Shown here piece by piece: positions 20,890 to 30,460 of a stretch of DNA of 64,000 bases. The notes below the pieces were generated by a model. It saw only the letters and a program-made list of their open reading frames with translations, made no database searches and had not been told where the DNA came from. Each line of letters opens with the position of its first letter. The first letter of the stretch is position 1. The position numbers were made by a program, and so were the translations under genes. The stretch comes from Buchnera aphidicola (Aphis aurantii) (GTDB taxonomy: Bacteria; Pseudomonadota; Gammaproteobacteria; Enterobacterales; Enterobacteriaceae): assembly GCF_039388985.1 (NCBI RefSeq), contig NZ_CP135021.1, forward strand, positions 62,001-126,000. Direction: 5' to 3'.

Positions 20890-21265
20890 ATTAAAGAAAA
20901 AAAATGATTTTGAAAAAATTGAAAATTCTATTAATAGTATTGATAATATTGATGATAAAAATAATTCTCAAGAAAATATATCTATTAGTTCTGATAGTTC
21001 TGAAGAAACAACATGTAAAAAAAAAATAATATTTGATGCACCAGTTAACATAACTATAGAATTAGGAAGATCAAAAATAAAAATAAAAGAGTTATTAGAT
21101 TTTTCAAAAGGAAGTATGTTTTTTTTAGATAGAAACAAAAACGATCCTCTGAAAATTTTTGCGAATGGTAAATTAATTGCACTTGGTGAAATTGTTATGT
21201 CAGAAAATACATATGGTGTAAAAATTATTAGTATAAAGAATTCTTTGAATACTATAAATGAATAA
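20882..21265 (+). CDS. fliN: Flagellar switch/export-docking protein FliN
   Basis: Start chosen at ATG 20882, behind AAGGAG at the proper distance; an earlier in-frame ATG at 20861 would lie inside fliM and upstream of that site. This gives 127 residues (137 in E. coli). The C-terminal SpoA domain is strongly conserved: [31 protein letters not shown] and YGVKI. The N-terminal 55 residues are acidic, Ser/Asp-rich and unconserved. FliN forms the base of the C ring and docks FliH for substrate delivery, a role compatible with an export-only basal body. Confidence 0.95.
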   Translation: MSKLKKKNDFEKIENSINSIDNIDDKNNSQENISISSDSSEETTCKKKIIFDAPVNITIELGRSKIKIKELLDFSKGSMFFLDRNKNDPLKIFANGKLIALGEIVMSENTYGVKIISIKNSLNTINE

Positions 21266-21276
21266 ATTTAAATTTT

Positions 21277-22419
21277 ATGAAAAATAATATTGAATCGCAC
21301 TTAGTATTAAACAATGATCAATCAGTTTTTAATAATGTAAATTTTTTTCAAATATTTATTTCGCTAGGAGAGATAATATTACTAATATTAGCTTTGAGTT
21401 GGATTGTAAAAAGAATGTCACTTAAAAGGAATAAAAAAAATTCTCTTATAAATATCATAGAAAAAATATCAATAGGAACAAATGAATCTATTATTGTTGT
21501 AAAGGTGAAAAAGGTAAAATTAATATTAGGTGTAACCAAAAATAATATTACTCATTTGTATACATTAACTTCTCAAGTAGAAGATGATTTACCTAAGACT
21601 AGTAAAGAAGAAAAAATTATGTTACCAAAAAAAAATTTTTATAATTCTTTCAAAAAGTTTTTTCAAATATTTTTGAAAAAAACAATTTTTTATAAAACTA
21701 TTTCATTTTTATTTTTGTTGTTCTTTTGTCCATTAGTTTATGCTGATATTCCAGGGTTAACAATTCATAATTTAAACAACGGAAGTCAAACTTGGTCATT
21801 ACCTGTACAAACTTTAGTGTTTTTAACTTCATTAACTTTTCTTCCAGCTTTTCTTTTGATGATGACTAGTTTTACACGAATTATTATTGTTTTTGGGTTA
21901 TTAAGAAATGCTTTGGGAACGCCGTATGCTCCTCCTAACCAAATATTATTAGGTTTAGCACTTTTTTTAACTTTTTTTATAATGTCTCCAACTTTTGAAA
22001 ACGTTTATAAAAATGCATATCTTCCCTTTAGTCGGGAGCAAATTAATATGGATGAAGCTATTTTAAAAGGTTCAGCTCCATTAAAAAAATTCATGCTTAA
22101 TCAAACAAGAACATCTGATTTAGAATTATTTTCAAAAATAGCACACGTGTCTGGGTATCAAGATAGAAATGATATACCTATGCGTATTTTATTGCCTTCA
22201 TTTATTACAAGTGAATTAAAAACGGCTTTCCAAATTGGTTTCACTATTTTTATACCTTTTTTAATTATTGATTTAGTTGTTGCTAGTGTTTTAATGGCTC
22301 TTGGTATGATGATGGTTCCGCCTTCTACAATTTCACTGCCTTTTAAATTGATGTTATTTGTATTAGTAGACGGATGGCAATTACTAGTAACTTCATTATC
22401 ACAAAGTTTTAACATGTAA
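21277..22419 (+). CDS. fliP: FliO-FliP fusion, flagellar export gate protein
   Basis: The 380-residue frame is too long for FliP alone (245 in E. coli). Residues 1-105 match FliO: one membrane helix near 30-45 ([12 protein letters not shown]), then SASLG-like and [17 protein letters not shown] segments. After a Lys-rich linker, residues from about 140 match FliP with its signal-like hydrophobic stretch, then [40 protein letters not shown], and [20 protein letters not shown]. FliP forms the core of the export channel with FliQ and FliR; FliO helps assemble it. An internal ATG at 21619 (residue 115) could start a separate FliP, but the preceding ribosome-binding signal is weak, so a translated fusion is favoured. 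Confidence 0.92.
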   Translation: MKNNIESHLVLNNDQSVFNNVNFFQIFISLGEIILLILALSWIVKRMSLKRNKKNSLINIIEKISIGTNESIIVVKVKKVKLILGVTKNNITHLYTLTSQVEDDLPKTSKEEKIMLPKKNFYNSFKKFFQIFLKKTIFYKTISFLFLLFFCPLVYADIPGLTIHNLNNGSQTWSLPVQTLVFLTSLTFLPAFLLMMTSFTRIIIVFGLLRNALGTPYAPPNQILLGLALFLTFFIMSPTFENVYKNAYLPFSREQINMDEAILKGSAPLKKFMLNQTRTSDLELFSKIAHVSGYQDRNDIPMRILLPSFITSELKTAFQIGFTIFIPFLIIDLVVASVLMALGMMMVPPSTISLPFKLMLFVLVDGWQLLVTSLSQSFNM

Positions 22420-22440
22420 TTTTATTTAATGGAATTTTTT

Positions 22441-22710
22441 ATGACTCCTGAGTATGTAATGGTTTTATTTAATCACGCTATAAAAGTTGCATTAATGATT
22501 GCATCGCCATTATTATTATCTGCTTTAATTAGTGGATTAATTATTAGTATATTACAAGCGGCTACACAAGTAAATGAACAAACTTTATCATTTATTCCTA
22601 AAATAATTTCTATTTTAGCTACAATTACAATACTTGGTCCTTGGATGTTGGGTGTTATGTTGGATTATATGCATAACTTATTTAATAATATACCAGAAAT
22701 TATAAAATAA
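22441..22710 (+). CDS. fliQ: Flagellar export gate protein FliQ
   Basis: Start placed at the second in-frame ATG (22441), giving MTPEYVMVLFNHAIK and exactly 89 residues, as in E. coli; the ATG at 22429 adds four unmatched residues. FliQ has two membrane helices around SPLLLSALISGLIISILQAATQ and IISILATITILGPWMLG and contributes four copies to the FliPQR export channel. The conserved QAATQVNEQTLSFIPKI loop is intact. Its stop overlaps the fliR start (TAATG), indicating coupled translation. Confidence 0.95.
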   Translation: MTPEYVMVLFNHAIKVALMIASPLLLSALISGLIISILQAATQVNEQTLSFIPKIISILATITILGPWMLGVMLDYMHNLFNNIPEIIK

Positions 22711-23486
22711 TGTTCATATTGAATAGTTTGCAAATAGAAACGATTATAAGTAATTTTTTTTGGCCGTTAGTACGTATTTTAGCATTTTTTTCAACTGTTC
22801 CAGTGTTTAATGATCAACATATAAATAGGAAAACTAAAATAATTTTATCTATATTAATTAGTTGGGTAATATTTCCATTTTTACCCAAAGTCAAAATACA
22901 ACTATTTTCATATATGGGTTTGATACTTTTATTGGAGCAAATTTTTATTGGTATTATTTTTGGATTTACTTGTCAATTTTTGTTTGCCTCAATTAATTTT
23001 GCAGGAGAATTGATAGGGTTACAAATGGGTTTATCTTTTGCGACATTTTTTAACGCAAATAATAACATTGGTGTTTCTGTAATATCTCGTTTATTAAATA
23101 TTCTAATGTTGTCGTTTTTTTTATCAATGAATATTCATCTTTATTTAATATCTATATTAATTGATACCTTTTATAGTATACCTATTAATATTATTTTTTT
23201 AAAAAGTAATGTTTTTTTGATTTTGTTAAAGTTTTCTAGTAGTATTTTTTCAAATAGTATAATGCTTGTTTTTCCAATCATGATTTTTTTATTATTATCT
23301 AATTTAATAATGAGTATTTTAAATCGTTTATCTCCTCAAATATCTATTTTTTCTATTGGTTTTCCACTTAATTTGTTAATAGGTATAGTGATGTTGTATT
23401 ATGTAGTATCTGTTTCTTTGCCTATTTTTAATAATTTATTAAATCAATTAATCGGGTTTTTATCCAGTACTTTTTTAAAATTATAA
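22710..23486 (+). CDS. fliR: Flagellar export gate protein FliR
   Basis: 258 residues (261 in E. coli), consisting of six or so hydrophobic helices. FliR completes the export channel with FliP and FliQ and contacts FlhB. Conserved parts include PVFNDQHINRKTKI, GIIFGFTCQFLFASINFAGELIGLQMG split across the second and third helices, the MSILNRLSPQISIFSIGFPL segment and the C-terminal GIVMLYYV. It is the last plus-strand flagellar gene of the cluster and converges with rpmG, separated by a hairpin. Confidence 0.93.
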   Translation: MFILNSLQIETIISNFFWPLVRILAFFSTVPVFNDQHINRKTKIILSILISWVIFPFLPKVKIQLFSYMGLILLLEQIFIGIIFGFTCQFLFASINFAGELIGLQMGLSFATFFNANNNIGVSVISRLLNILMLSFFLSMNIHLYLISILIDTFYSIPINIIFLKSNVFLILLKFSSSIFSNSIMLVFPIMIFLLLSNLIMSILNRLSPQISIFSIGFPLNLLIGIVMLYYVVSVSLPIFNNLLNQLIGFLSSTFLKL

Positions 23487-23531
23487 TTATTTTTTTTATA
23501 ATTCATCGATATTTAAAATATATTTGATTTA

Positions 23532-23562
23532 TAAAGTATAATTTATATTAAATTATACTTTA
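23532..23562 (+). terminator. Hairpin between convergent fliR and rpmG
   Basis: A perfect 13-bp inverted repeat (TAAAGTATAATTT and its complement) with a 5-base loop lies 46 bases after the fliR stop and 46 bases after the rpmG stop, a position suited to a two-way terminator. Confidence 0.65.
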
Positions 23563-23607
23563 GTTTTAACAATATTTATTATTTAAATTTTATTTAAAAT
23601 ATTTTTA

Positions 23608-23775
23608 TTATTTAATTTTTCCTTCATTATAAAGTACATGCTTTCGAATAGTTGGATCATATTTTTTAAATGCTAATTTATCTGGTGTATTTCTTTTGTT
23701 TTTAGTAGTAGTATAATAATGACCGGAACCTGACGAAGAAATCATTTTTATTTTTTCTCTGTTTTTTTTAGCCAT
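23608..23775 (-). CDS. rpmG: 50S ribosomal protein L33
   Basis: A 55-residue frame read from the minus strand, beginning [23 protein letters not shown] when translated in short pieces and ending NEGKIK. This is the length and sequence pattern of E. coli L33 (55), including [10 protein letters not shown] and LAFKKYDP. It lacks the zinc-binding cysteines of the alternative L33 form, as in E. coli. It lies 11 bases after rpmB in the same direction, the conserved rpmB-rpmG pair, and shares its transcript. Confidence 0.97.
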   Translation of the reverse strand: MAKKNREKIKMISSSGSGHYYTTTKNKRNTPDKLAFKKYDPTIRKHVLYNEGKIK

Positions 23776-23786
23776 ATTTTTTACCT

Positions 23787-24014
23787 TTATTTTTTATTTT
23801 TAATTTTATCTAGTATTGATCCTATTCCATTTTTGTCAATACAACGCATTCCATTAGCAGATATACGTAATTTAATAAATTTTTTTTGTTCTGGTACCCA
23901 AAATCTATGATTTTGAATATTTGGTAAAAATTTTCTTTTTGTTGCATTTAAAGCATGTGATCTATTATTGCCAATCATACGCTTTTTACCTGTAACTTGA
24001 CATATACGAGACAT
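23787..24014 (-). CDS. rpmB: 50S ribosomal protein L28
   Basis: 75 residues (78 in E. coli). The N-terminal [11 protein letters not shown] and [13 protein letters not shown] motifs, followed by [13 protein letters not shown] and [16 protein letters not shown], identify L28. First gene of the rpmB-rpmG operon. The upstream spacer of about 200 bases to the divergent tamB must hold both promoters. Confidence 0.98.
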   Translation of the reverse strand: MSRICQVTGKKRMIGNNRSHALNATKRKFLPNIQNHRFWVPEQKKFIKLRISANGMRCIDKNGIGSILDKIKNKK

Positions 24015-24218
24015 ATAAAATTTTTTCCTAAATTAAATTTTTATTATCTTTAAAATACAAATTAGTAGTGTAGATTAAGTTTTATATTTAAAAATATTTA
24101 AATATTTTAAGTTTGAATATTTAAATAATAATGTGTTTTTTAAATATAATTTTTTTATTAATATAATATACAATTTTATATTTGCAAGTACTATAATATT
24201 TAATTCAGGATTAATTCT
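24015..24218. other. Divergent promoter region of rpmB and tamB
   Basis: 204 A+T-rich bases between two outward-facing genes. No reading frame is visible, and no trace of tamA, which precedes tamB in E. coli, can be recognised. The ribosomal-protein and tamB promoters must lie here. Confidence 0.55.
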
Positions 24219-26897
24219 ATGAGTATATATCAGAGATATTTGTTTAAATCTTTGATGTTTTTTTCTATTTTATTGTTTTTGTTAGCGTTTATTTTAGAAA
24301 GTAATTGTGGATTTAAATTATTTTTTAATGTCACTAATTATTTGTTTTTAGGATTAAAAACAGAAGAAATATCAGGTAATTGGCGTGATTTTACATTAAA
24401 AAATATTACTTATAATTTTCATGAAGTATCTATTAAAGCAACTCATGTTCATATATTAATTGATCCAATATCTTTATTTAAAATAAATAAAATTTTTAAA
24501 AAAATAGAAACAAAAAATTTAGTTTTTTTATTCAATAAAAATAGTTCATTATTTTTACGGAAAAAAAATATTCAAAAAAATATGTTTTTAAATTATCATA
24601 TTATTTTAAAAAAAATTTATTCTGATAAAATTTTTTTAAAATTACATGATAAAAATATACTTCTATTTAATGTTAATAGCGGATTAAAATTCACTAAAAA
24701 TAACCTGATTATATTTCCTACTCATGTTCATTCTATGATTTTATATTTTAAAAAAAATAATCAACAATGTGTTTTGAATAAATTAAATCTTATTAATAAA
24801 CAAAAAATAAATGATTTTTTATCTTTTTTTATAAATAAAAAATTTTTATTTCCAGTTAATATAAATTTAATATCTATCAAATGTAAAAAAGTTAAATTTT
24901 TTCATCAGGTATTTAAAAATATTTTTTTTCAAGCTAATTTAAATAATCAATTTATATTTAAATTAAAAACTAATGATTTGTATAAATTTAATTTTTTTGG
25001 AAAAGTATTACTAAATGTTTCAAATCACCCTATATATTTTCATTTATATATTCATCGTATAATATTTCACATAGATAAAAATTTAGTATTTTCTTCGAAA
25101 AATTTTAATGGAATTTTAAAAGGAACAATTGATAATTACAATCTATCATTTAAAAATATTATTAATATATCAGGTATGCCATCAGTTATCTTGAATATAT
25201 TTGGTAACGGTAAATTCACTAATATGTATTTCAATAAGATTTGTTGTATTCCATTTTTAAAAAAAAATAAAGATAATAAATTAATTAGTTTAAAAAAAGA
25301 AAATTATATTAAATATTTGTCTAAAATAGCAGGTAATATTCATATATCAACGAATTTTAGCAAAGAAGTCAACAGTATTCATATTCCTAATTTTAACGTT
25401 AAAGCGAATATAATAAATAAAAAGTTATTGATTTTAGGTTCTTTGTTTTATAATCAATCTAATAGTATAAAAATACCGAAAATAAGTTTTTTTGCAGGAA
25501 AAAATAAAGGTTGTTTATCTGGTCATATATCAAAGTTAGTTAATATTAATTCATCTTTCAATATGAATAATTTAGATTATTTTATACCTAATATAACAGG
25601 TGCGGTAACAACTACATTAAATATATATGGCGCTTGCTCTTCACCTTCTATTTCTAGTTTAGTATTTGGAGAAAGATTAAATTGGAAAAATATAGTGTAT
25701 TTAAATAAGATAAAAATATTTTTTAATATAAATTCTCAAAAAAATTCTAGAAAAGATATTTATCTTATTGCTAAAAAAATTCAATTCTCAAAGTTTTATT
25801 TGGATTTTTTAAAAATAAATCTTGTTTGGAATAATATTCAGCAGAAATTTAGTTTATTTTTAAAAAATAAAAATTTTACTTTAAATTTTATTTTAAATGG
25901 AAAATTTAATGCTCGAACAAATATTTGGAAAGGAACTTTTAACAAAATTAATATTTTCACTTTTAATACAAAATGGATTACGAATAATCATCCAGTTATA
26001 TTTTTTTATGTTAATAAAGAGAATCAAAAAAATAACTTAAAGGAAGTACAATCTAAAAATTCTATTGTGTTTACAATTCAAAAAATTAAGAAATTTTTAT
26101 TTTCATCTATTTTTAATTCATCTATTAATTTTAAAACTAATTTTATTTTTAAAACAAAGTTTATTTCAGATACGAAAAAAAAATTTTCTAATTTATATAT
26201 ATTTTTGTACGGAAATAATATAAAATTTCAAAAAAAAATAAAAAACAAAGTGTTTTCTAAAACAATATCTTCTTTAAGATTATCTGTTTTTTTAAAGAAA
26301 AATAACATCATCACTCGTTTGTTGATTTATCCATTAAAAAACAAAAATAATAAAATATTTGGATTTTTAAATATTTATGATTTTTTGCATCAACAAAATA
26401 TCAAAGGTAAATATTTTTTATTTAATTTTCCTTGTTCTATTTTAACTTTCTTTCTTCCCAATGAAGCTAGAATGCAAGGGATATGTATGGGAAATATAGA
26501 ATTTTTAGGAACGGTATACCAACCTAATATATTAGCTAATATTCATGTAAAAAATTTTTATATTAAAAGCAATAAAATATTACGTTATATTACCTTATAT
26601 TTTTATCCTTCTTTAGAATTAATTAAATATATAAAAATTAATCAGTCAATTTTTATAAAAAAAGGAAAAATATTATTTAAATTGGATTCAGTTTCCACAA
26701 ATAATCTTATTAAATCTGTAAAATGGAATATTTCATTTAATAGTAATGAAGTTATTTTTTTTATATTTCCAAAAATAACAATAAATCTTTTTTTGCAATT
26801 AAATTTACATTATTTTTTATTGCAATATAATTTAATTGGATATTTAAAATCTTGTTTATTTAATTTTAAAATTAATGAAAAAAATTTTATTTTTTAA
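24219..26897 (+). CDS. tamB: TamB-like AsmA-family envelope protein
   Basis: 892 residues, shorter than E. coli TamB (1259). TamB is an inner-membrane-anchored beta-rich protein bridging to the outer membrane; in E. coli it pairs with TamA and is implicated in outer-membrane protein assembly and phospholipid transport. There is an N-terminal membrane anchor near residues 8-28 and the ISGNWRDFTLKNITYNF motif typical of the TamB N-terminus. The middle is highly divergent and Lys/Asn/Phe/Ile-rich. The family signal continues in ITGAVTTTLNIYGACSSPSI and, near the C-terminus, MQGICMGNIEFLGTVYQPNI. TamA does not precede it as in E. coli; ppa follows, converging. Confidence 0.85.
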   Translation: MSIYQRYLFKSLMFFSILLFLLAFILESNCGFKLFFNVTNYLFLGLKTEEISGNWRDFTLKNITYNFHEVSIKATHVHILIDPISLFKINKIFKKIETKNLVFLFNKNSSLFLRKKNIQKNMFLNYHIILKKIYSDKIFLKLHDKNILLFNVNSGLKFTKNNLIIFPTHVHSMILYFKKNNQQCVLNKLNLINKQKINDFLSFFINKKFLFPVNINLISIKCKKVKFFHQVFKNIFFQANLNNQFIFKLKTNDLYKFNFFGKVLLNVSNHPIYFHLYIHRIIFHIDKNLVFSSKNFNGILKGTIDNYNLSFKNIINISGMPSVILNIFGNGKFTNMYFNKICCIPFLKKNKDNKLISLKKENYIKYLSKIAGNIHISTNFSKEVNSIHIPNFNVKANIINKKLLILGSLFYNQSNSIKIPKISFFAGKNKGCLSGHISKLVNINSSFNMNNLDYFIPNITGAVTTTLNIYGACSSPSISSLVFGERLNWKNIVYLNKIKIFFNINSQKNSRKDIYLIAKKIQFSKFYLDFLKINLVWNNIQQKFSLFLKNKNFTLNFILNGKFNARTNIWKGTFNKINIFTFNTKWITNNHPVIFFYVNKENQKNNLKEVQSKNSIVFTIQKIKKFLFSSIFNSSINFKTNFIFKTKFISDTKKKFSNLYIFLYGNNIKFQKKIKNKVFSKTISSLRLSVFLKKNNIITRLLIYPLKNKNNKIFGFLNIYDFLHQQNIKGKYFLFNFPCSILTFFLPNEARMQGICMGNIEFLGTVYQPNILANIHVKNFYIKSNKILRYITLYFYPSLELIKYIKINQSIFIKKGKILFKLDSVSTNNLIKSVKWNISFNSNEVIFFIFPKITINLFLQLNLHYFLLQYNLIGYLKSCLFNFKINEKNFIF

Positions 26898-26925
26898 AAT
26901 TTAAATTAAAATAAATTTTATATTT

Positions 26926-27456
26926 TTATTTGTTTGAAAATCTTTCATATGAAGAACTAATTTCTAATTTTGCAGCTTGCTGATTCTCCCATCCTATGAT
27001 TTTTGTCCATTTTTCTTTTTCTAGTTTTTTATAATACTTAAAGAAATGTTCTATTTGTTCTTTTAATAATTTAGGTATATCTGAAATATCATTAATATAC
27101 TTATATGTTTTGCAGATTTTACTTTTTGGAACAGCTATAATTTTAGCGTCATCTCCTGATTCATCTTTCATTTTAAGCATACCAATGGGTTTACAGTGAA
27201 TTACAGATTGAGATTGTATCGGGTATAAAGAAGGCACTAATACGTCTATAGGATCACCATCCATTGATAATGTTTGATTGACATATCCATAATTACAAGG
27301 ATAAAACATTGGGGTAGATATAAAACGATCTACAAAAAGTAAACCTGATTTTTTATCTACTTCATATTTGATAGGGGATGAGTTAGATGGTATTTCAATG
27401 ATAACATATATATCGTTTGGTATATTTTCACCTGCAATTATTTCATTATAATTCAT
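26926..27456 (-). CDS. ppa: Inorganic pyrophosphatase
   Basis: 176 residues, the length of E. coli Ppa (176). It hydrolyses pyrophosphate released by biosynthesis and drives those reactions forward. The active-site elements [41 protein letters not shown] (with the metal-binding Asp cluster) and [10 protein letters not shown] are all visible, as is the late [14 protein letters not shown] helix. It lies between tamB and pmbA, neighbours that in E. coli are also in the same chromosomal region. Confidence 0.98.
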   Translation of the reverse strand: MNYNEIIAGENIPNDIYVIIEIPSNSSPIKYEVDKKSGLLFVDRFISTPMFYPCNYGYVNQTLSMDGDPIDVLVPSLYPIQSQSVIHCKPIGMLKMKDESGDDAKIIAVPKSKICKTYKYINDISDIPKLLKEQIEHFFKYYKKLEKEKWTKIIGWENQQAAKLEISSSYERFSNK

Positions 27457-27562
27457 GTATAATTTGCCTTATTTTTTATAAAAGCGAAATAAAATATTAC
27501 GTATTTTCAAAAGAGTAATTTATTTTAGAAATAGTTATTTTTTTTATATATTTATTAATATA

Positions 27563-27637
27563 TTATTTATATATTATTTATATATTATTTATATATTATT
27601 TATATATTATATATATTTTATATATATTTTATATATA
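27563..27637. repeat. 11-bp A/T tandem repeat upstream of pmbA
   Basis: Four exact copies of TTATTTATATA (27563-27606) are followed by a 9-base variant and two copies of TTTTATATATA, ending 5 bases before the pmbA ribosome-binding sequence GAGGAG and 18 before the ATG. It occupies the ppa-pmbA intergenic space, where the pmbA promoter should lie. The array probably arises from replication slippage. Confidence 0.9.
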
Positions 27638-27654
27638 TTATTGAGGAGTTACAA

Positions 27655-28998
27655 ATGAAATTAATACATCAAGTTCAAACTGAAGAAAATTTACTCATGA
27701 ATACAGTAAATAATACTCTTCAATTAGCTAAACAAAAAAATAATTTTTCTATTGAAGTTTTTGCTAAGAAAACAATAGGAATTAATGTCCAAATTAGAAA
27801 TAACATTGTGGAAAATGTAGAATTTAATAATGATGGAATTTTATTTATTACAGTATATAATAAGTTTTCAAAAGGCAGTGTATCATCTAGAGATTTTAGT
27901 ATTTACGGTATCGAAAAAATGCTGGACACTGCTTTAAACATTTCTAAATATGCGTCTTCTGATTTTTTTTTAGGATTGCCAGATATTAAATTATTGTGTT
28001 TAGGCGCTAATGATCTTGATTTATTTCATCCTTCTGAATTAAATGTAAAAAACGGAATTAATTTTGCTACTACAGCAGAAAAAGAAGCATTTAAATTTGA
28101 TAAAAGAATTATTAATAGTGAAGGAAGTATTTTTAGCAATCATATTACTATAAATGTTTTTGGAAACAGTTTAGGTATGTTAGAAAAATATAAATCTACT
28201 CTTTATTCAGCTTATAACTGTGTAATTGCAAAAGAAAAAAACTTGATGCAAAGAGCTTTTTATTATTCTACTTCCCGTAAAATAGAAAATTTAGAACAAC
28301 CTAATTCTTTAGGAAAAAAAAGTGCAAAACGTGCTATATCTAGACTAGGATCGAAAAAAATTAATACTATTAAATCTGAGATTGTTTTTTCCAGTGAAAT
28401 ATCTTCTACTTTTTTTTCTTATCTGATTGGAGCAATTAGTGGTGATAATGTTTATCGTAAATCTACTTTTTTACTGAATGATTTAGAAAAAGAAATTTTT
28501 CCAACTTGGTTAAATATCGTAGAAAATCCACATATCGAACAAGGGTTGGGCAGTAAACCATTTGATAGTGAAGGTGTAAAAACTAGTGTAAAATATATAA
28601 TTCAAAATGGTATATTAAAAACTTGGTTGCTTAATAGTTATAATGCTCGCAGACTAGGATTAAATAGTACTGGAAATTCTGGAGGTATTTATAATTGGTT
28701 TGTTTCTTATAAAAATATTTCATTTAAAGATTTGTTAAAAAATATGACACAAGGATTATTAATAACTGAATTAATGGGGCAAGGAGTAGATATTGTTAGT
28801 GGAAATTATTCACAAGGCGCAATAGGTTTTTGGGTTGAAAATGGAAAAATTCAATATCCAGTCAACGAGGTAACTATATCTGGTAATTTAAAAGATATGT
28901 GGCGTAATATTATTAGTATTAGCAATGATGTTGATGTAAGACATAAAATTCAATGTGGTTCTATGTTATTATCTAAAATTCAGATTTCAGGAAATTAG
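27655..28998 (+). CDS. pmbA: PmbA/TldE metalloprotease subunit
   Basis: 447 residues (450 in E. coli). PmbA (TldE) works with TldD as a peptidase; in E. coli the pair matures microcin B17 and degrades the CcdA antitoxin. Good matches include [28 protein letters not shown], the [15 protein letters not shown] segment, [10 protein letters not shown], and the C-terminal [18 protein letters not shown] and AGFW-like blocks up to [10 protein letters not shown]. In the TldD/TldE pair the zinc site is in TldD, so PmbA needs its partner, not in this window. A GAGGAG ribosome-binding site directly follows the tandem repeat. Confidence 0.96.
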   Translation: MKLIHQVQTEENLLMNTVNNTLQLAKQKNNFSIEVFAKKTIGINVQIRNNIVENVEFNNDGILFITVYNKFSKGSVSSRDFSIYGIEKMLDTALNISKYASSDFFLGLPDIKLLCLGANDLDLFHPSELNVKNGINFATTAEKEAFKFDKRIINSEGSIFSNHITINVFGNSLGMLEKYKSTLYSAYNCVIAKEKNLMQRAFYYSTSRKIENLEQPNSLGKKSAKRAISRLGSKKINTIKSEIVFSSEISSTFFSYLIGAISGDNVYRKSTFLLNDLEKEIFPTWLNIVENPHIEQGLGSKPFDSEGVKTSVKYIIQNGILKTWLLNSYNARRLGLNSTGNSGGIYNWFVSYKNISFKDLLKNMTQGLLITELMGQGVDIVSGNYSQGAIGFWVENGKIQYPVNEVTISGNLKDMWRNIISISNDVDVRHKIQCGSMLLSKIQISGN

Positions 28999-29024
28999 TT
29001 TGTTAATAAGATTATTTCAGAATA

Positions 29025-29050
29025 AAAAGGTAATACATTTATTACCTTTT
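29025..29050 (-). terminator. Terminator between rnpB and pmbA
   Basis: A 10-bp stem, AAAAGGTAAT/ATTACCTTTT, with a 6-base loop is followed on the minus strand by TTATT. It lies just past the 3' end of the RNase P RNA and 26 bases past the pmbA stop, so it can terminate both converging transcripts. Confidence 0.75.
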
Positions 29051-29063
29051 AAAAACTTTCTTT

Positions 29064-29450
29064 AGAAGTCAACTGATAAGCCGGGTTCTGTTTTTAACAG
29101 TCATTCATCTAGATTAACAATTACTTGTTAATTCAAGCAGTCTACCCAGGTTTTTTTTTAGTACGAGCAATACTCAATAATAACCTATATTCAACTTTGC
29201 TCCAGGTGGAGTTTACCATAGCCATCAATTGTTACCAATGATGCGGTGCGCTCTTACCACACCTTTTCACCCTTTCCATTTTAATATTAAAATTTAATAT
29301 TAAAGTTTGGTGGTTTATTTTCTGTTGCACTAGTCATAAGTTCACACTTTCCAGGAGTTACCTGGCACCTTGCTCTATGGAGCCCGGACTTTCCTCTTTT
29401 TAGTATATATTTTGTTATATAACTAAACAGCGACTGTTTTAGTCAACTTC
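29064..29450 (-). ncRNA. rnpB: RNase P RNA (M1 RNA)
   Basis: The minus strand carries the conserved RNase P core: GAGGAAAGTCCGGGCTCC, GGTGCCAGGTAACTCCTGG, AGTGCAACAGAAAA, GGGTGAAAAGGTGTGGTAAG, GGTAAACTCCACCTGGAGCA, GGGTAGACTGCTTGAA, and the 3' end AACCCGGCTTATCAGTTGAC. The 5' GAAGTTGACTAAAACAGTCGC pairs with the 3' end to close helix P1/P2. The ends are placed by comparison with the E. coli RNA and could be off by a few bases. It trims the 5' ends of tRNAs. A near-consensus promoter lies just upstream. Confidence 0.97.
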
Positions 29451-29457
29451 TCATATA

Positions 29458-29486
29458 ATTATATATTATTTAAAATAAAATGTCAT
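29458..29486 (-). promoter_or_regulatory. Promoter of rnpB
   Basis: On the minus strand ATGACA (5 of 6 to the -35 consensus), a 17-base spacer and a perfect TATAAT are followed 7 bases later by the expected 5' end of the RNase P RNA. The -35 element overlaps the stop codon of rsmI by a few bases. Confidence 0.85.
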
Positions 29487-30349
29487 TTTATTTTTTTTAT
29501 TACATATTGATATAAATTATTTTTACTAATTTTATGAATTTTAGAAGTAATAAATACTGATTCTTTTAGTGATAGAATTTTTCTTAATATTGTGAAAGTG
29601 TTTATTATTTTATCTGAAATATTTATATTTTTTAATTCTTTATAACCATCTATGATAATAACATTTTCTCCTTTATTAAATCGATTCTTATCCTCTTTTA
29701 TCCAAGGAAGTATTAAACTAGCTTTATTTCCATAAATTACTTCCCATTTTTTTGTTATTTCTCTAGCAATTACTATGTGTCTATTTTGTCCAATTTCATT
29801 TATTATATCTTTAATAGTTTCAATAATTCTATATTTTGTTTCATAAAAAATCATTGTTCGTTCTTCTTTTTTTAAAGAATGCAATAAATTGCATCTTGCC
29901 TTTTTTTTAGAAGGAAGAAATCCTTCATAGCAAAAACGATTAGTAGATATTCCAGAAGCGCTTAAAGCAGTGATAGCTGCACAAGGGCCAGGTAAAGGAA
30001 TTACTTTAATATTAAATAGATGACATTGCTTGATTAATAAGTAACCTGGATCATTAATGACTGGAGTTCCAGCGTTAGATACTAATGCAATTTTTTTTCC
30101 ATTTTGTAGCTCTTTAACTAAAATATTATTTTTTTGAATTTCGTTATTTTTATTAAAAGATATTAAAATGTTCTTAATATTGAAATGTTGAAGTAAGATG
30201 TTAGTGTGTTTAATATTTTCACAAGCTATTAAATTCACTTCTTGTAGTATTTCTATAGCACGATAAGTAATATCTAATAAATTACCGATAGGCGTGGGTA
30301 CAATATAAAGAGTTCCAGTATTTTTAAGTAAATTCACTTTTTTATCCAA
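29483..30349 (-). CDS. rsmI: 16S rRNA (cytidine-1402-2'-O)-methyltransferase RsmI
   Basis: 288 residues (286 in E. coli). RsmI 2'-O-methylates C1402 in the decoding centre of 16S rRNA using SAM. The tetrapyrrole-methylase-like fold is recognisable by GTLYIVPTPIGNLLDITYRA near the N-terminus (split here across two motifs), ALVSNAGTPVINDPGYLL, PLPGPCAAITALSASG, the RFCYEGFLPSKK segment and MIFYETKYRI. It ends next to rnpB on the same strand, the rnpB promoter overlapping its stop; in E. coli rsmI and rnpB are also close. Confidence 0.96.
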   Translation of the reverse strand: MDKKVNLLKNTGTLYIVPTPIGNLLDITYRAIEILQEVNLIACENIKHTNILLQHFNIKNILISFNKNNEIQKNNILVKELQNGKKIALVSNAGTPVINDPGYLLIKQCHLFNIKVIPLPGPCAAITALSASGISTNRFCYEGFLPSKKKARCNLLHSLKKEERTMIFYETKYRIIETIKDIINEIGQNRHIVIAREITKKWEVIYGNKASLILPWIKEDKNRFNKGENVIIIDGYKELKNINISDKIINTFTILRKILSLKESVFITSKIHKISKNNLYQYVIKKIK

Positions 30350-30460
30350 ATATTATTTATTTTTAATGAAAAACAATGAATTATTTATTATATAAAAAAT
30401 ATTAAATTTAATCTTTTTATATTTAGTTTAATAGAAATTTATTATTCATAAGGCATATAA

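Noticed and set aside
27541..27640. A possible CRISPR array
   Set aside because: The repeats are 11-base A/T units placed directly head to tail without unique spacers, and no cas genes are nearby.
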